This document shows positions 36,066-44,971 of a stretch of DNA of 64,000 nt, in pieces. The stretch spans positions 1,603,501-1,667,500 of the forward strand of contig CANMEE010000001.1 in assembly GCA_947496865.1 (NCBI GenBank), in the 5' to 3' direction. The first letter of the stretch is position 1. Every line of letters begins with the position of its first letter. This DNA is from an uncultured Sphingomonadaceae bacterium (lineage in GTDB: Bacteria > Pseudomonadota > Alphaproteobacteria > Sphingomonadales > Sphingomonadaceae). Below the pieces are notes generated by a model that worked only from the letters and a program-made list of their open reading frames with translations, had not been told where the DNA came from and ran no database searches. The translations under genes and the position numbers were made by a program.

Positions 36066-36190
36066 CCAATAGTAAGCAAAACCCTTTTTCTAGAGTTCGA
36101 CGCCTAGATTCTGGACTACGGAAAATACGGGCGCACCTCTAGATCAGGCGAACAACTATCGAATAGCGGCGGTTGAAAAAAGGATAGAAA

Positions 36191-37324
36191 TTGAGTTTAT
36201 CGGCGCTAAATCTAGCATTGGTTTTGGCCAGTTCGCCACCAGACTTGGATTGTAACCCAAGCGGAATTGTTCTGGAATCGGATGCCCCATCTTCAGTTTA
36301 TCAAAACAATCCATTGCTGGCATCACCGGCCACAATCACAATTTATGATGTATGGTCTCCTTTGAACGCAATTGATGCAAAAGAGCAATTGTCTGATATT
36401 TCATCACCCCCAATCTTGTCATCAAGATCGGACGCACCAACTCAGTTAGCCTCACCCGCATCAACAGCAGCCTTTGAGCCCCAGTCGACAATTGATCCGA
36501 CCAATTTGACAGCTCCTCAGGATGTAGGACAAACTGAAGCCGAACAAGATGATTCTAATACTATCATTGTGACCGCCCGACCGCGCGCTCCCAAAATCGA
36601 CCCCTTGCAGGAATTGAATGTAGATTCTTTCGAAGTCATTCAGGGTGTTGATGAAGCTATAGTTGGCCCTGTAGCTCTCCATTATAAAGAAACCATTCCG
36701 GAACCGGTTCGAGATGGCTTGCGCAATTTTATCAGCAACCTTGGCGAGCCGGTCGTCTTCCTGAACTACTTATTGCAACTTAAACCGGGCAAGGCCGTCG
36801 AAACACTTGGTCGTTTTGCACTCAATACAACAGTCGGTATCGGCGGTTTGATTGATGTTGCGAAAAGACCTCCTTTCAATCTACCAAACCGCTCAAATGG
36901 ATTCGCGAATACCCTAGGCTATTATGGCGTAAAGCCCGGACCGTTTTTGTTTCTGCCTTTGGTCGGGCCTACTACCCTTCGCGATGTTTTTGGCGGCGGC
37001 CTTGATTTACTTGTTTTGCCATTTTCTGTCGGCAAGCCGTTCAACCAACTTACCTATACATTGCCGGGTAGCATAATCAGTTCACTCGATAGCCGGGCGG
37101 AATATGATCAACAACTGGTCAAGTTGCGAGAAGAGAGCGGCGATTTCTACACTGCGACGCGAGCATTCTATCTGCAAAAACGTCAGAATGAAATCAATGA
37201 GTTGCGCGGAATAATGCCGCAAGAAACCGAGCCAAATCCGATTATCATTACCCCTGAGGATAGCACAATAAGTCCACCACGCACTCCTCTACTGGATTAT
37301 CAACTAAATTATGAATGTCTCTAG
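36191..37324 (+). CDS. mlaA: MlaA (VacJ)-family outer-membrane phospholipid transport protein
   Basis: A 377-residue protein whose residues about 135-300 match MlaA: DPLQELNVDSFEVIQGVDEA, KETIPEPVRDGLRNFISNLG, EPVVFLNYLLQLKPGKAVET, NTTVGIGGLIDVAKR, LGYYGVKPGPFLFLPLVGP. MlaA removes mislocalised phospholipids from the outer leaflet and passes them to the Mla machinery. An N-terminal hydrophobic start is followed by a ~110-residue Ser/Thr/Pro-rich spacer with no obvious lipobox, unlike the classical lipoprotein. The start is a TTG at 36191 preceded by AAGGATAG. The rest of the system (mlaE, mlaF, mlaD) lies 0.6-4 kb away on the opposite strand. Confidence 0.88.
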   Translation: MSLSALNLALVLASSPPDLDCNPSGIVLESDAPSSVYQNNPLLASPATITIYDVWSPLNAIDAKEQLSDISSPPILSSRSDAPTQLASPASTAAFEPQSTIDPTNLTAPQDVGQTEAEQDDSNTIIVTARPRAPKIDPLQELNVDSFEVIQGVDEAIVGPVALHYKETIPEPVRDGLRNFISNLGEPVVFLNYLLQLKPGKAVETLGRFALNTTVGIGGLIDVAKRPPFNLPNRSNGFANTLGYYGVKPGPFLFLPLVGPTTLRDVFGGGLDLLVLPFSVGKPFNQLTYTLPGSIISSLDSRAEYDQQLVKLREESGDFYTATRAFYLQKRQNEINELRGIMPQETEPNPIIITPEDSTISPPRTPLLDYQLNYECL

Positions 37325-37363
37325 ATTTGGCGTTCTTTGATACTGAAACGGAGAGATAAAGTT

Positions 37364-37852
37364 ATGAAAATGGGTAAAATGGTAATACTATTTGGGGTGA
37401 CGGCGGCAAGCGCTTCGCTAGCTCAGGCGCAGACCGGTGCTCCGGAACAATCGACGAAGAAGCAGGTAGGAGACTCTGTGTCCCAGCCTTTTGATGGCAA
37501 ATCGATACCCTCCAAACTGAAAAGCGTTCAGAAGAATCCTTATTCGCTTAAAGGGCTCCAAATCTGTTCTGCAATTCAACGGGAAATTCGCGAACTTGAT
37601 GCTGTTCTCGGCCCGGATGTGAACCAAAAAGTTTCCAAAACCAAGGGCAAGAAAAGAGAAGAAACCGCCGGGCGCGTTGCGAGTGGCGCGGTTGGGTCGA
37701 TTATTCCCTTTGGTGGCCTGATCGGTGAAGTGAGCGGGGCCAATGCCAAACGCCGAAAGTATAACCGGGCTGTATATGCCGGAACGGTTCGCCGGGGATT
37801 CCTAAAGGGAGTAGGCCTGGAACGGGGATGTTCATCGCCCGCCAGACCCTAG
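37364..37852 (+). CDS. Small exported protein of unknown function
   Basis: A 162-residue protein from the ATG at 37364, chosen because GGAGAG lies 10 bases upstream; the in-frame TTG at 37337 has none. A signal peptide (MVILFGVTAASASLAQAQ) is followed by a basic region, the block CSAIQREIRELDAVLGPDVN, a glycine-rich segment GRVASGAVGSIIPFGGLIGE and a basic tail ending RGCSSP. It follows mlaA by 39 bases, so a shared transcript is likely. I do not recognise the family; the glycine-rich segment could be membrane-active. Confidence 0.7.
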   Translation: MKMGKMVILFGVTAASASLAQAQTGAPEQSTKKQVGDSVSQPFDGKSIPSKLKSVQKNPYSLKGLQICSAIQREIRELDAVLGPDVNQKVSKTKGKKREETAGRVASGAVGSIIPFGGLIGEVSGANAKRRKYNRAVYAGTVRRGFLKGVGLERGCSSPARP

Positions 37853-37888
37853 AAGAATATTAGGGCGACATTCGCAGAACGCATTGAT

Positions 37889-38479
37889 CTACTTCGGTAG
37901 TGATTGATGCACAGCAGTTGCCAACTCAGCCAATGCGGTGTTCATTGCTGCCACGGTATCTTCCGTCCCCAGCCCCAATATAGGCTGGGAGAAGCTGACT
38001 GATCTGACCATTTTCGTAGCGTTGGCACCATCTCTTATCTGCCAGCTGGCGGCCAGCGCGACCTTGTCTCCGGCTATGCGATCAAACTTGCTAATGTGTA
38101 TTTTGATAGCGTAATTGTGGTCAGCGGAAAAATTGGAATAATAATTAAAAACATTGCCGGGGCCATGTTTCTGTTGCAAAATCTCAGTCACAACATCGGC
38201 GATGTTCTGATCCAAAGCTCCAGCCCATCGATCAAAGGGATGAATTTCTACGCGGCCCTGCTTTTCGCGCGACGCGATGCCCCGCCGTTTGAGATGTTCG
38301 GCGACCGTTATTGGCCCAATCATCAACATCTGCCGACTATCGCCGGACACGATCTGGTCGGAGACCGCGGGTGCTTCCAGAATGAAATAGCGGGGTTCGG
38401 GAGAGGAGGCGCATCCCGCGATTAAAACCAGGCCAGCGCAGCTTAAAGTTTTCCGTGTCTTTGATAGTGGGCGTGTCAT
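37889..38479 (-). CDS. PqiC/LptE-like auxiliary lipoprotein of an MCE transport system
   Basis: A 196-residue lipoprotein with signal and lipobox LVLIAGC (Cys23), then a PqiC-type (DUF330) domain: PRYFILEAP, LMIGPITVAEHLKRRGIA and RWAGALDQNIADVVTEIL. Such lipoproteins are outer-membrane or periplasmic partners of MCE proteins. It overlaps the MCE gene by four bases and is the last gene of the operon mlaE-mlaF-mlaD. No MlaC-type soluble carrier is encoded here, so this lipoprotein may be the outer partner. Confidence 0.87.
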   Translation of the reverse strand: MTRPLSKTRKTLSCAGLVLIAGCASSPEPRYFILEAPAVSDQIVSGDSRQMLMIGPITVAEHLKRRGIASREKQGRVEIHPFDRWAGALDQNIADVVTEILQQKHGPGNVFNYYSNFSADHNYAIKIHISKFDRIAGDKVALAASWQIRDGANATKMVRSVSFSQPILGLGTEDTVAAMNTALAELATAVHQSLPK

Positions 38480-39450
38480 TCTTCAGCTCCCTTGCCGGAT
38501 TTACCTCTGATGAGCGTTTCCGGATGTTCTTCCAGAAATTCGGTCAGCCTGTTTATCGATGCCGCTGCTCCCGAAATTTCACGCAAGGCGTTCACCAGCT
38601 CAATCGACACGGGATCTTCGCGGTCCAATCTTGTCTGCGCCAATGCGAGGGTCTGATCTACTTTTGCCAGTGTGGCATCGAGCCGGACCAGAGTGTCCTT
38701 GTTTAGCTTATTAGAAATGGCTGAGACTGAGTTGCCGCTTGTAGCCAGCATCTTTCGCATTTCTGCTGTTGTTTGAGGAAGGTCCCTATCGGCAAAGCGC
38801 CCAAAGCTGTTTGCACTACGGGTGATACTGTCCGCTAGCGCTGGTAGTTCGGAGAAGGCCATTTCAAGATCATCATTTGAGAGTAGTCCATCAAGCGAAC
38901 TCAAAGTGCTGTTCAGTTGATTGACAATCTGGTCGATTGGCAGTTTCTGGATCGAAGCCAAAAATTCTCCCAGTCCAGTTTCCACAGTGGGCATCTCAGG
39001 GTATGGGTCGCGATCATTTCCCAGTTTTCGTACTGCCTGATCCTTATAGAAATCCAGTGAAACATATAGCTGGCCCGTTAACAGACTCTGCGATTTCAGC
39101 GAGCCTCGCATCCCACTTTTCACCAGCGGCTGGAAAAGATTATATTCGCCTTCCTGTAACTCTGCATTCTTCATGGTTTCGGGATAAATGACAAGTATTA
39201 CACGCGGGGTCAGTGACATTTTCTCGGGATCATAAACACCTTCAATCGATTCAACCTGACCAATCTCGATGCCACGAAATTTTACGGGCGCACCAATGTT
39301 GAGGCCATTTACCGAACTGTTGAAATAAGCAACAAACCTTCGTTCTTCCTTGAAGAAATCCTGACTTCCGAAATAGAAAATTGCGGCAACAACCAGCAGG
39401 GCGGCGGCTATCACAAACGCTCCGATTGACCTTACATTTGCTTGTTTCAT
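38476..39450 (-). CDS. mlaD: MCE-domain protein of intermembrane lipid transport (MlaD-like)
   Basis: A 324-residue inner-membrane-anchored protein. One N-terminal TM helix (AFVIAAALLVVAAIFYF) is followed by a single MCE domain (VAYFNSSVNGLNIGAPVKFRGIEIGQVESI, residues about 40-130). The C-terminal half is a long helical region with apolar heptads (TRSANSFGRFADRDLPQTT) that could form the tube of the hexamer. It resembles the larger Mla/Ttg2C-type MCE proteins more than the short E. coli MlaD. It overlaps mlaF by four bases upstream and the PqiC-like gene by four bases downstream, showing tight coupling. Confidence 0.9.
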   Translation of the reverse strand: MKQANVRSIGAFVIAAALLVVAAIFYFGSQDFFKEERRFVAYFNSSVNGLNIGAPVKFRGIEIGQVESIEGVYDPEKMSLTPRVILVIYPETMKNAELQEGEYNLFQPLVKSGMRGSLKSQSLLTGQLYVSLDFYKDQAVRKLGNDRDPYPEMPTVETGLGEFLASIQKLPIDQIVNQLNSTLSSLDGLLSNDDLEMAFSELPALADSITRSANSFGRFADRDLPQTTAEMRKMLATSGNSVSAISNKLNKDTLVRLDATLAKVDQTLALAQTRLDREDPVSIELVNALREISGAAASINRLTEFLEEHPETLIRGKSGKGAEE

Positions 39451-40226
39451 GACGTTTCCAATGTTTCAGATGGCGCGGAGCCACGACTAAGAAATTCAGC
39501 AACTTTGGCTGTGGGCGGTGCACGCCGTAACTCGGCGATCGAGCCCAACGCGGTCTGGGTCCTTGCGTCGGCATCGACAAAGATCCCGCGATCACCAATC
39601 GCAAAGATGCTCGCGAGTTCATGAGTTACCATAACAATAGTCGCACCGAGCCCGTCCCTGAGTTCCATGATCAGATCGTCCAGCCGTTTCGAGCTGATTG
39701 GATCAAGACCAGCCGATGGTTCATCAAAAAATAAAATTTCCGGATCAAGAGCCATTGCCCTGGCAAGGCCAGCTCTCTTTTTCATGCCGCCGCTAATCTC
39801 GGAGGGGTAATATTCTTCAAAACCTGCCAGTCCGACCAAGGATAGCTTGAAGGAAGTGATGTCGGCAATCTCGGTGGCGGAATAATCGGTATAAGTCGAC
39901 AATGGCAATGACACATTCTGAGCCAATGTCATCGAACTCCACAATGCTCCGCTTTGATATAATACTCCAAATCGCCGAGAGAGGGATTTTCTGGTTTCTT
40001 CATCCGTACTCCAGAAATTTTCCTCACCGTAATAAACTTCACCTTGCTGCGGAGAATTCAGCCCGATCATATGTTTCAGCAAACTGCTTTTGCCGCTGCC
40101 GCTGTCTCCCATGATGATGAAAATTTCGCCCGAATTTACGTCAAAATTCAAATCGCGCTGAATGACAAAATCTCCATAAGCCATGGTGAGATTTCGGACG
40201 GAAATTTTGTAAGTTTCAGAACGCAT
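39447..40226 (-). CDS. mlaF: ABC transporter ATP-binding protein, MlaF-like
   Basis: ATPase of the lipid transporter, 259 residues. Walker A is GDSGSGKSS, the signature is SGGMKKRAGLARAMA, Walker B runs EILFFDEPSAGLD, and the switch histidine is in VMVTHE. The start is set at ATG 40226, one base after the mlaE stop codon (TAATATG). A longer frame from 40274 would overlap mlaE by 47 bases and adds residues not typical of the family. Confidence 0.93.
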   Translation of the reverse strand: MRSETYKISVRNLTMAYGDFVIQRDLNFDVNSGEIFIIMGDSGSGKSSLLKHMIGLNSPQQGEVYYGEENFWSTDEETRKSLSRRFGVLYQSGALWSSMTLAQNVSLPLSTYTDYSATEIADITSFKLSLVGLAGFEEYYPSEISGGMKKRAGLARAMALDPEILFFDEPSAGLDPISSKRLDDLIMELRDGLGATIVMVTHELASIFAIGDRGIFVDADARTQTALGSIAELRRAPPTAKVAEFLSRGSAPSETLETS

Positions 40227-40227
40227 A

Positions 40228-41334
40228 TTATATCCCCAGCGCGTTGGTGAGGACCGCGAACAAAGCCGTTGCAAAGATGATTGCGACTATCCCGCTGACT
40301 ACTGCGCTAGTCGCGGCATTGCCAACTGCCGAAGCGCTCCGGCCGCTGCGCATTCCCTGCAGGCAGCCCGTGATGGCAACCAGAACGCCATAGAATGAAC
40401 CCTTGGCAACCCCGAGCACAATGTCACCAAGGTCAATTGCGTTGCGGGTTTGGGTGGCATATTCAACTCCGCCAATATCGAGTAATAATACTCCCACGAG
40501 ATAACCGCCAAATATGCCAATCGCATCAGCGAAAAGCACCAAAAGCGGTGTCATCAGTGCCAGAGCAACCATTCGTGGTAACACCAGAAATTCAATGGGA
40601 GAGAAACCGAAAGTTTGCAGTGCATCGATTTCTTCATTGACCTGCATGGTGCCAAGTTGGGCCGCATAGGCCGCTCCCGTCCGGCCCGCCAATATGATTG
40701 CGGTCATCATTGGCGCAATCTCTCTTGTCAGGCCCAGTGAAACCAGGTTTGCTACATATAGCTGTGCGCCAAACTGTTGGAGTTGAACTGCGCCCATAAA
40801 GGCAAGAATGACACCGAGCAGAAGATTGACGAGACCAACAATTGCCAGAGCTTGCGGGCCTACGGCGTGGATGAAGGAAAGCAAATCAGACTTCTGATAT
40901 TGCGCTTTTCCTCTAATCATTTGCTTCAACGCAGCCAGTGACTCGAGAAGAAATTTGAACACCTCCTGCGCTTCTTTCAATGCAGCAAGCGTTTGTTCTC
41001 CAACCAATGTTAGAAAGTCAGCACTTGTTTTTCGGTCGTCCTCCTTATCCGCGTCCACTGTCGGCTGCGAAATGGTCAATATCTTTGACACGCCAGCTGG
41101 GAGTTTCGAATAGTCAGAAACGGCTCCTTCTTTGCGAATAGCTTCATCCACGATCCGGATTGCCGCCAAAGTCCGGCTACTCCAATTGTCGCCATCCAAT
41201 GTGAACCGGATCAATGACAGCTTCTCAGTTCTAATTTTTTGAACCAGTTTTGCGCCCAGTTCACGTGCATCAATCACTTCACTGCTGATCACTACCGACA
41301 GCGCACTGTCTGTACTCGCAATACTATAGACCAT
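40228..41334 (-). CDS. mlaE: MlaE-family permease with N-terminal STAS-like domain
   Basis: A 368-residue permease of the intermembrane lipid transporter. The first ~110 residues look like a STAS/MlaB-type domain (FTLDGDNWSSRTLAAIRIVDEA), so the separate MlaB subunit of E. coli is fused here. The remaining part holds the five-helix MlaE core with GRTGAAYAAQLGTMQVNEEIDALQ (split here as GRTGAAYAAQLG and MQVNEEIDALQTFG) and the conserved LVLPRMVALALMTPLL. It is the first gene of the four-gene minus-strand operon. Its 300-base upstream region is shared with the divergent poxB-like gene. Confidence 0.92.
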   Translation of the reverse strand: MVYSIASTDSALSVVISSEVIDARELGAKLVQKIRTEKLSLIRFTLDGDNWSSRTLAAIRIVDEAIRKEGAVSDYSKLPAGVSKILTISQPTVDADKEDDRKTSADFLTLVGEQTLAALKEAQEVFKFLLESLAALKQMIRGKAQYQKSDLLSFIHAVGPQALAIVGLVNLLLGVILAFMGAVQLQQFGAQLYVANLVSLGLTREIAPMMTAIILAGRTGAAYAAQLGTMQVNEEIDALQTFGFSPIEFLVLPRMVALALMTPLLVLFADAIGIFGGYLVGVLLLDIGGVEYATQTRNAIDLGDIVLGVAKGSFYGVLVAITGCLQGMRSGRSASAVGNAATSAVVSGIVAIIFATALFAVLTNALGI

Positions 41335-41431
41335 TTTACGGACGCCGCCGCAGAATGACTATGCTGTAAGACATTTAAGTCGCCGAGCAAGCGTATAACT
41401 ACAGCTCGTCTGATCAGGTCCGTTCAAATTT

Positions 41432-41516
41432 TGTAACTCCAAATATTTTTCCATTTGGAATTAGATGCAACTGACCGTTGAAAGGTTACATCACCAAAAC
41501 TGAATGTAACCTTTTT
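41432..41516. promoter_or_regulatory. Cluster of inverted repeats in the mlaE-poxB divergent promoter region
   Basis: Two structures lie in the 300-base gap. TCCAAAT (41438-41444) faces ATTTGGA (41453-41459). AAAGGTTACAT (41481-41491) faces ATGTAACCTTT (41504-41514) with a 12-base loop and is followed by TT. The hexamer TGTAAC occurs at 41432 and within both arms of the second repeat, suggesting a repeated operator half-site. The 11 bp stem ending in a T-run could alternatively be an attenuator for the poxB transcript. Confidence 0.5.
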
Positions 41517-41633
41517 CATTGCCCTTGCATCCAATGAAAAGTTCGGAATTTATTTGGACCTCCGAAGTGCGATGAATTTTGATCGCCAAACCCGTTTCAT
41601 CCATACCCATAACTCTTTGAAAGAAATCAAAAA

Positions 41634-43322
41634 ATGACAAAGCGTGTTTGCGAAATCATACTGGATGTTATTGCACCGGTAAGTACCCGGCAATTTTTCG
41701 GAATGACCGGCGATACCCTTAACCCATTACTGGACGCAATTCGCCGCGACGGTCGGTTTGAGTGGATGGGTGTTCGGCATGAAGAGGCGGGGGCCTTCGC
41801 TGCGGGAGCTCAGGGAAAATTAACCGGCAAACTTGGACTGTGTGCCGGGACAACTGGTCCAGGCGCTTTGCATCTGATTAACGGACTTTATGACGCCAAG
41901 CGTGATCGCGCGCCAGTGCTTGCCATAACGGGACATATCCCGACTTCCGAACAGGGTTCCACATATTTTCAGGAAACCAATCTAAAAGCGATTTTCGAAG
42001 ATATCTGCGTCTATAATCAATACGTCAGCAATCCCAATCAAATGCCCCGCATGATCCAGCAGGCGGTCCAGATGGCGCTTACCGAAGGCGGTGTCGCACA
42101 CCTTTCGATCCCCAGCGATATTATCAATCAGGAAATACCCGCATCTGATCTTCATCGCGACGTTTTGGTCTCCACACCGACGATCATGCCTTGCCCGGGC
42201 GAGCTTGAAAAGGCTGCTGACATTTTGAACAAGGGCGGCAAAATAGCGATACTTGCTGGCGATGGCTGTCGCGGAGCGCGTGATGAGTTGCTCCAACTGG
42301 CCGACAAGCTAAATGCGCCGATCATTCGAACCTTGCGGGGCACGGATGTGATGGAGAATGACAATCCGCATTGGATTGGAGGGCTCGGCATGCTCGGCTC
42401 TCCGCAGGGTGTGAACGCGATAGAAGAATGCGATACATTAATCATGCTGGGAACAGATTTTCCATATGGCATGTTCCTGCCTGGTGGCAGGAACATCATT
42501 CAGGTGGATGTCAAGGCAGCTCATATTGGCAGACGCTGCGCTGTAACTGTTGGGATAGTCGGTCATGCGCGTCCGACCATTGTCGAATTGAACAAGCTGA
42601 TCAGGCCTAACTCGGAAACCGCCTATTTGGAAAAACTACAACGCCGCCGCGAGAAATGGGATAATACCATGGCCAAAAAGGCGTCACTGGAGAATCGCAA
42701 GATGATCCCACCGCAAGGCCTTACCCGGCTGGCTGCTGACCTTGCTTCGGATGATGCAGTGTTTGTGGTTGATGTGGGAGAGGTTACAGCATTTGCTGCA
42801 CGCCATTTACGTCTCCGCGGTTCTCAGAGGTTACTGGGGTCGTTCAATCACGGCTCATTGGGCGTAGGTCTGCCTGGTGCAATGGGCGCACAAGCACTCG
42901 ATCGCAATCGGCAAGTTGTAGCGCTCTGCGGAGACGGCGCTTTCGGTATGATGATGCAGGATTTTGTAACGGCGGTTCGCTATGAAATGCCGCTAACATG
43001 CATTGTTTACAACAATGAGAAACTCGGTTTCGTCGAACTGGAAATGCAGGCGACAGGCTTCCCCAAATATGGCACGAAGTTAGTCAATCCAGACTTTGCC
43101 GCTTATGCCAAAGTCTGCGGCGGAAAAGGCATTACCGTCACCAAGGCCGAGGATCTGGAAGCCGCGATCAATGAAGCTTATGCATCGAAAGTACCGTATA
43201 TACTGGATGTAAAAGTCAATCCCGACGAATTGATATTGCCGCCCAAAATCGACGCTGCCCATGCCTGGGGATATAGTTTTGCAAAACTCAAGGAACTCTT
43301 CGTAGAAGGAGAGGATCAATAA
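41634..43322 (+). CDS. poxB: Thiamine-diphosphate enzyme, pyruvate oxidase/dehydrogenase (PoxB) type
   Basis: A 562-residue enzyme with the three-domain TPP fold. The catalytic Glu sits in VRHEEAGAFAAGAQ, the Pyr domain continues with CAGTTGPGALHLINGLYDA, the central domain binds FAD-like ligand, and the PP-domain metal motif is CGDGAFGMMMQDF...NN. E. coli PoxB decarboxylates pyruvate to acetate with quinone as electron acceptor. The start ATG at 41634 has only AAGAAA upstream. Its stop overlaps the ATG of the malic enzyme gene by one base, so pyruvate production and use are coupled. Related acetolactate synthase activity cannot be excluded. Confidence 0.87.
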   Translation: MTKRVCEIILDVIAPVSTRQFFGMTGDTLNPLLDAIRRDGRFEWMGVRHEEAGAFAAGAQGKLTGKLGLCAGTTGPGALHLINGLYDAKRDRAPVLAITGHIPTSEQGSTYFQETNLKAIFEDICVYNQYVSNPNQMPRMIQQAVQMALTEGGVAHLSIPSDIINQEIPASDLHRDVLVSTPTIMPCPGELEKAADILNKGGKIAILAGDGCRGARDELLQLADKLNAPIIRTLRGTDVMENDNPHWIGGLGMLGSPQGVNAIEECDTLIMLGTDFPYGMFLPGGRNIIQVDVKAAHIGRRCAVTVGIVGHARPTIVELNKLIRPNSETAYLEKLQRRREKWDNTMAKKASLENRKMIPPQGLTRLAADLASDDAVFVVDVGEVTAFAARHLRLRGSQRLLGSFNHGSLGVGLPGAMGAQALDRNRQVVALCGDGAFGMMMQDFVTAVRYEMPLTCIVYNNEKLGFVELEMQATGFPKYGTKLVNPDFAAYAKVCGGKGITVTKAEDLEAAINEAYASKVPYILDVKVNPDELILPPKIDAAHAWGYSFAKLKELFVEGEDQ

Positions 43323-44959
43323 TGGTCAAAGAAAAGTCAGCGAAAAACTCCGGCGATCTGCGCGGCCAGGCCTTGTTACATAGCGGCGCGCATAACAAAT
43401 CAACGGCCTTCACCATTCAGGAAAGAGAAGACCTGGGATTGCGCGGCCTGTTGCCACATAGCGTCTGTTCGCAGGAAATACATCAGACAAGGGCGTTAAA
43501 AAACATGCGCCGCAAAGCCTATGATATTGAGAAATATATATTTCTAAGCGGCCTGCAAGACCGGAACGAGAAACTATTTTATCGGACAGCAATCGACAAT
43601 ATCGAAGAAATTATGCCGCTGATTTACACACCGACTGTCGGTCAGGCATGCAAGGAATTTGCGCATATCTTTCGAAGGCCACAAGGGTTTTACATCACCC
43701 CGGACGACAAGGGGCAGATTAAAAAAATGCTGGATAACTGGGATACGGATGATGTTAAGGTCATCGTCGTCACTGACGGTCAACGTATTTTGGGTCTGGG
43801 TGATCTGGGTGCCAATGGCATGGGCATTCCCATAGGCAAGCTTGCGCTGTACACGGCTTGCGCTGGCATTCATCCTCATCAATGTCTCCCAGTGATGCTC
43901 GATGTGGGAACCAACAACGAAGAACTTTTAAACGACCCGCTTTACCTTGGATATCCACATAGGCGGCTGGAGGGCCAGGCCTATCTTGATCTGGTTGAAG
44001 AGTTTGTTGAAGCGATTCAGGAGAAATATCCTGCGTCCCTGTTGCAGTTTGAAGATTTCTTGACACCCAACGCCTACAGGCTTCTTGATATCTATCGCGA
44101 TAAGATATTGTGCTTCAATGACGATATCCAGGGAACTGCTGCGGTCGCTTTGTCGGGGGTTATTGCCTCTAACCGCATCACAGGCAAAGATTTCAAAGAT
44201 TTACGGATCATGTTTCTGGGCGCTGGCTCCGCCGCCACTGGGATAGGCGATCTGATGCTCGCCGCATTCAAGGAAGAAGGTCTGAGCGAAACAGAAGCTG
44301 TTAAGCGGCTCTGGTTTGTGGATCAACACGGCCTCGTTGTTAAGGGTCGAGATGATCTGATGGCTCACAATATTTCTTATGCTCACGATTATGATCAGCT
44401 TGGTTTTGTAGAAGCGATTGAGACGATCAAACCCGATGTTCTGATCGGGGCGACCGGTGCGCCGGGCACTTTCACTAAAGAGGTGATTGAAGCCATGACA
44501 CGGATTAACGAGCATCCCGCCATCTTCGCCTTGTCCAACCCTACGTCGCGGGCCGAATGCACCGCCGAGCAGGCCTATGAATGGAGCGACGGTACAGCAA
44601 TATTTACCAGCGGCAGTCCATTTGACGCGGTTGAACTTAACGGCAAGACGCACCAACCCGGTCAAGGTAACAATGCCTATGTATTTCCTGGAATTGGTCT
44701 GGGTGCCATCGCCTGCGACGCCCAAAATATTGATGATGGCATGTTTCTGGCAGCGGCAAATTCTCTCGCCAATCAGGTGAGTGAGAAAAGCCTTGATGCG
44801 GGAACCCTGTATCCGCCGTTATCGAAAATCAGGGATGTGTCCTTGAATATCGCCGTTGCCATTGCGGAAAAGGCCTATGAATCGGGTTTAGCGAAATCCA
44901 AACGGCCACCGGATCTAGTCTCACATATTAAAACCATGATGTATCTACCAGACTATTGA
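43322..44959 (+). CDS. maeA: Malic enzyme (NAD-type, large form)
   Basis: A 545-residue oxidative decarboxylase converting malate to pyruvate and CO2. Family blocks include PLIYTPTVGQACKEFAHIFR (catalytic Tyr region), DGQRILGLGDLGANGMGIPI, the Rossmann motif FLGAGSAATGIGDLM and LSNPTSRAECTAEQAY. The length and N-terminal region match the ScfA/MaeA type, which has no phosphotransacetylase-like tail. The ATG shares a base with the poxB-like stop (TAATG), the strongest coupling signal in the window. NAD rather than NADP use is inferred from family type. Confidence 0.93.
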   Translation: MVKEKSAKNSGDLRGQALLHSGAHNKSTAFTIQEREDLGLRGLLPHSVCSQEIHQTRALKNMRRKAYDIEKYIFLSGLQDRNEKLFYRTAIDNIEEIMPLIYTPTVGQACKEFAHIFRRPQGFYITPDDKGQIKKMLDNWDTDDVKVIVVTDGQRILGLGDLGANGMGIPIGKLALYTACAGIHPHQCLPVMLDVGTNNEELLNDPLYLGYPHRRLEGQAYLDLVEEFVEAIQEKYPASLLQFEDFLTPNAYRLLDIYRDKILCFNDDIQGTAAVALSGVIASNRITGKDFKDLRIMFLGAGSAATGIGDLMLAAFKEEGLSETEAVKRLWFVDQHGLVVKGRDDLMAHNISYAHDYDQLGFVEAIETIKPDVLIGATGAPGTFTKEVIEAMTRINEHPAIFALSNPTSRAECTAEQAYEWSDGTAIFTSGSPFDAVELNGKTHQPGQGNNAYVFPGIGLGAIACDAQNIDDGMFLAAANSLANQVSEKSLDAGTLYPPLSKIRDVSLNIAVAIAEKAYESGLAKSKRPPDLVSHIKTMMYLPDY

Positions 44960-44971
44960 CTCGGAGTGATC

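Noticed and set aside
41481..41514. A confident terminator between mlaE and poxB
   Set aside because: Neither flanking gene ends there; both start there. So I report it as a regulatory inverted repeat rather than a terminator.
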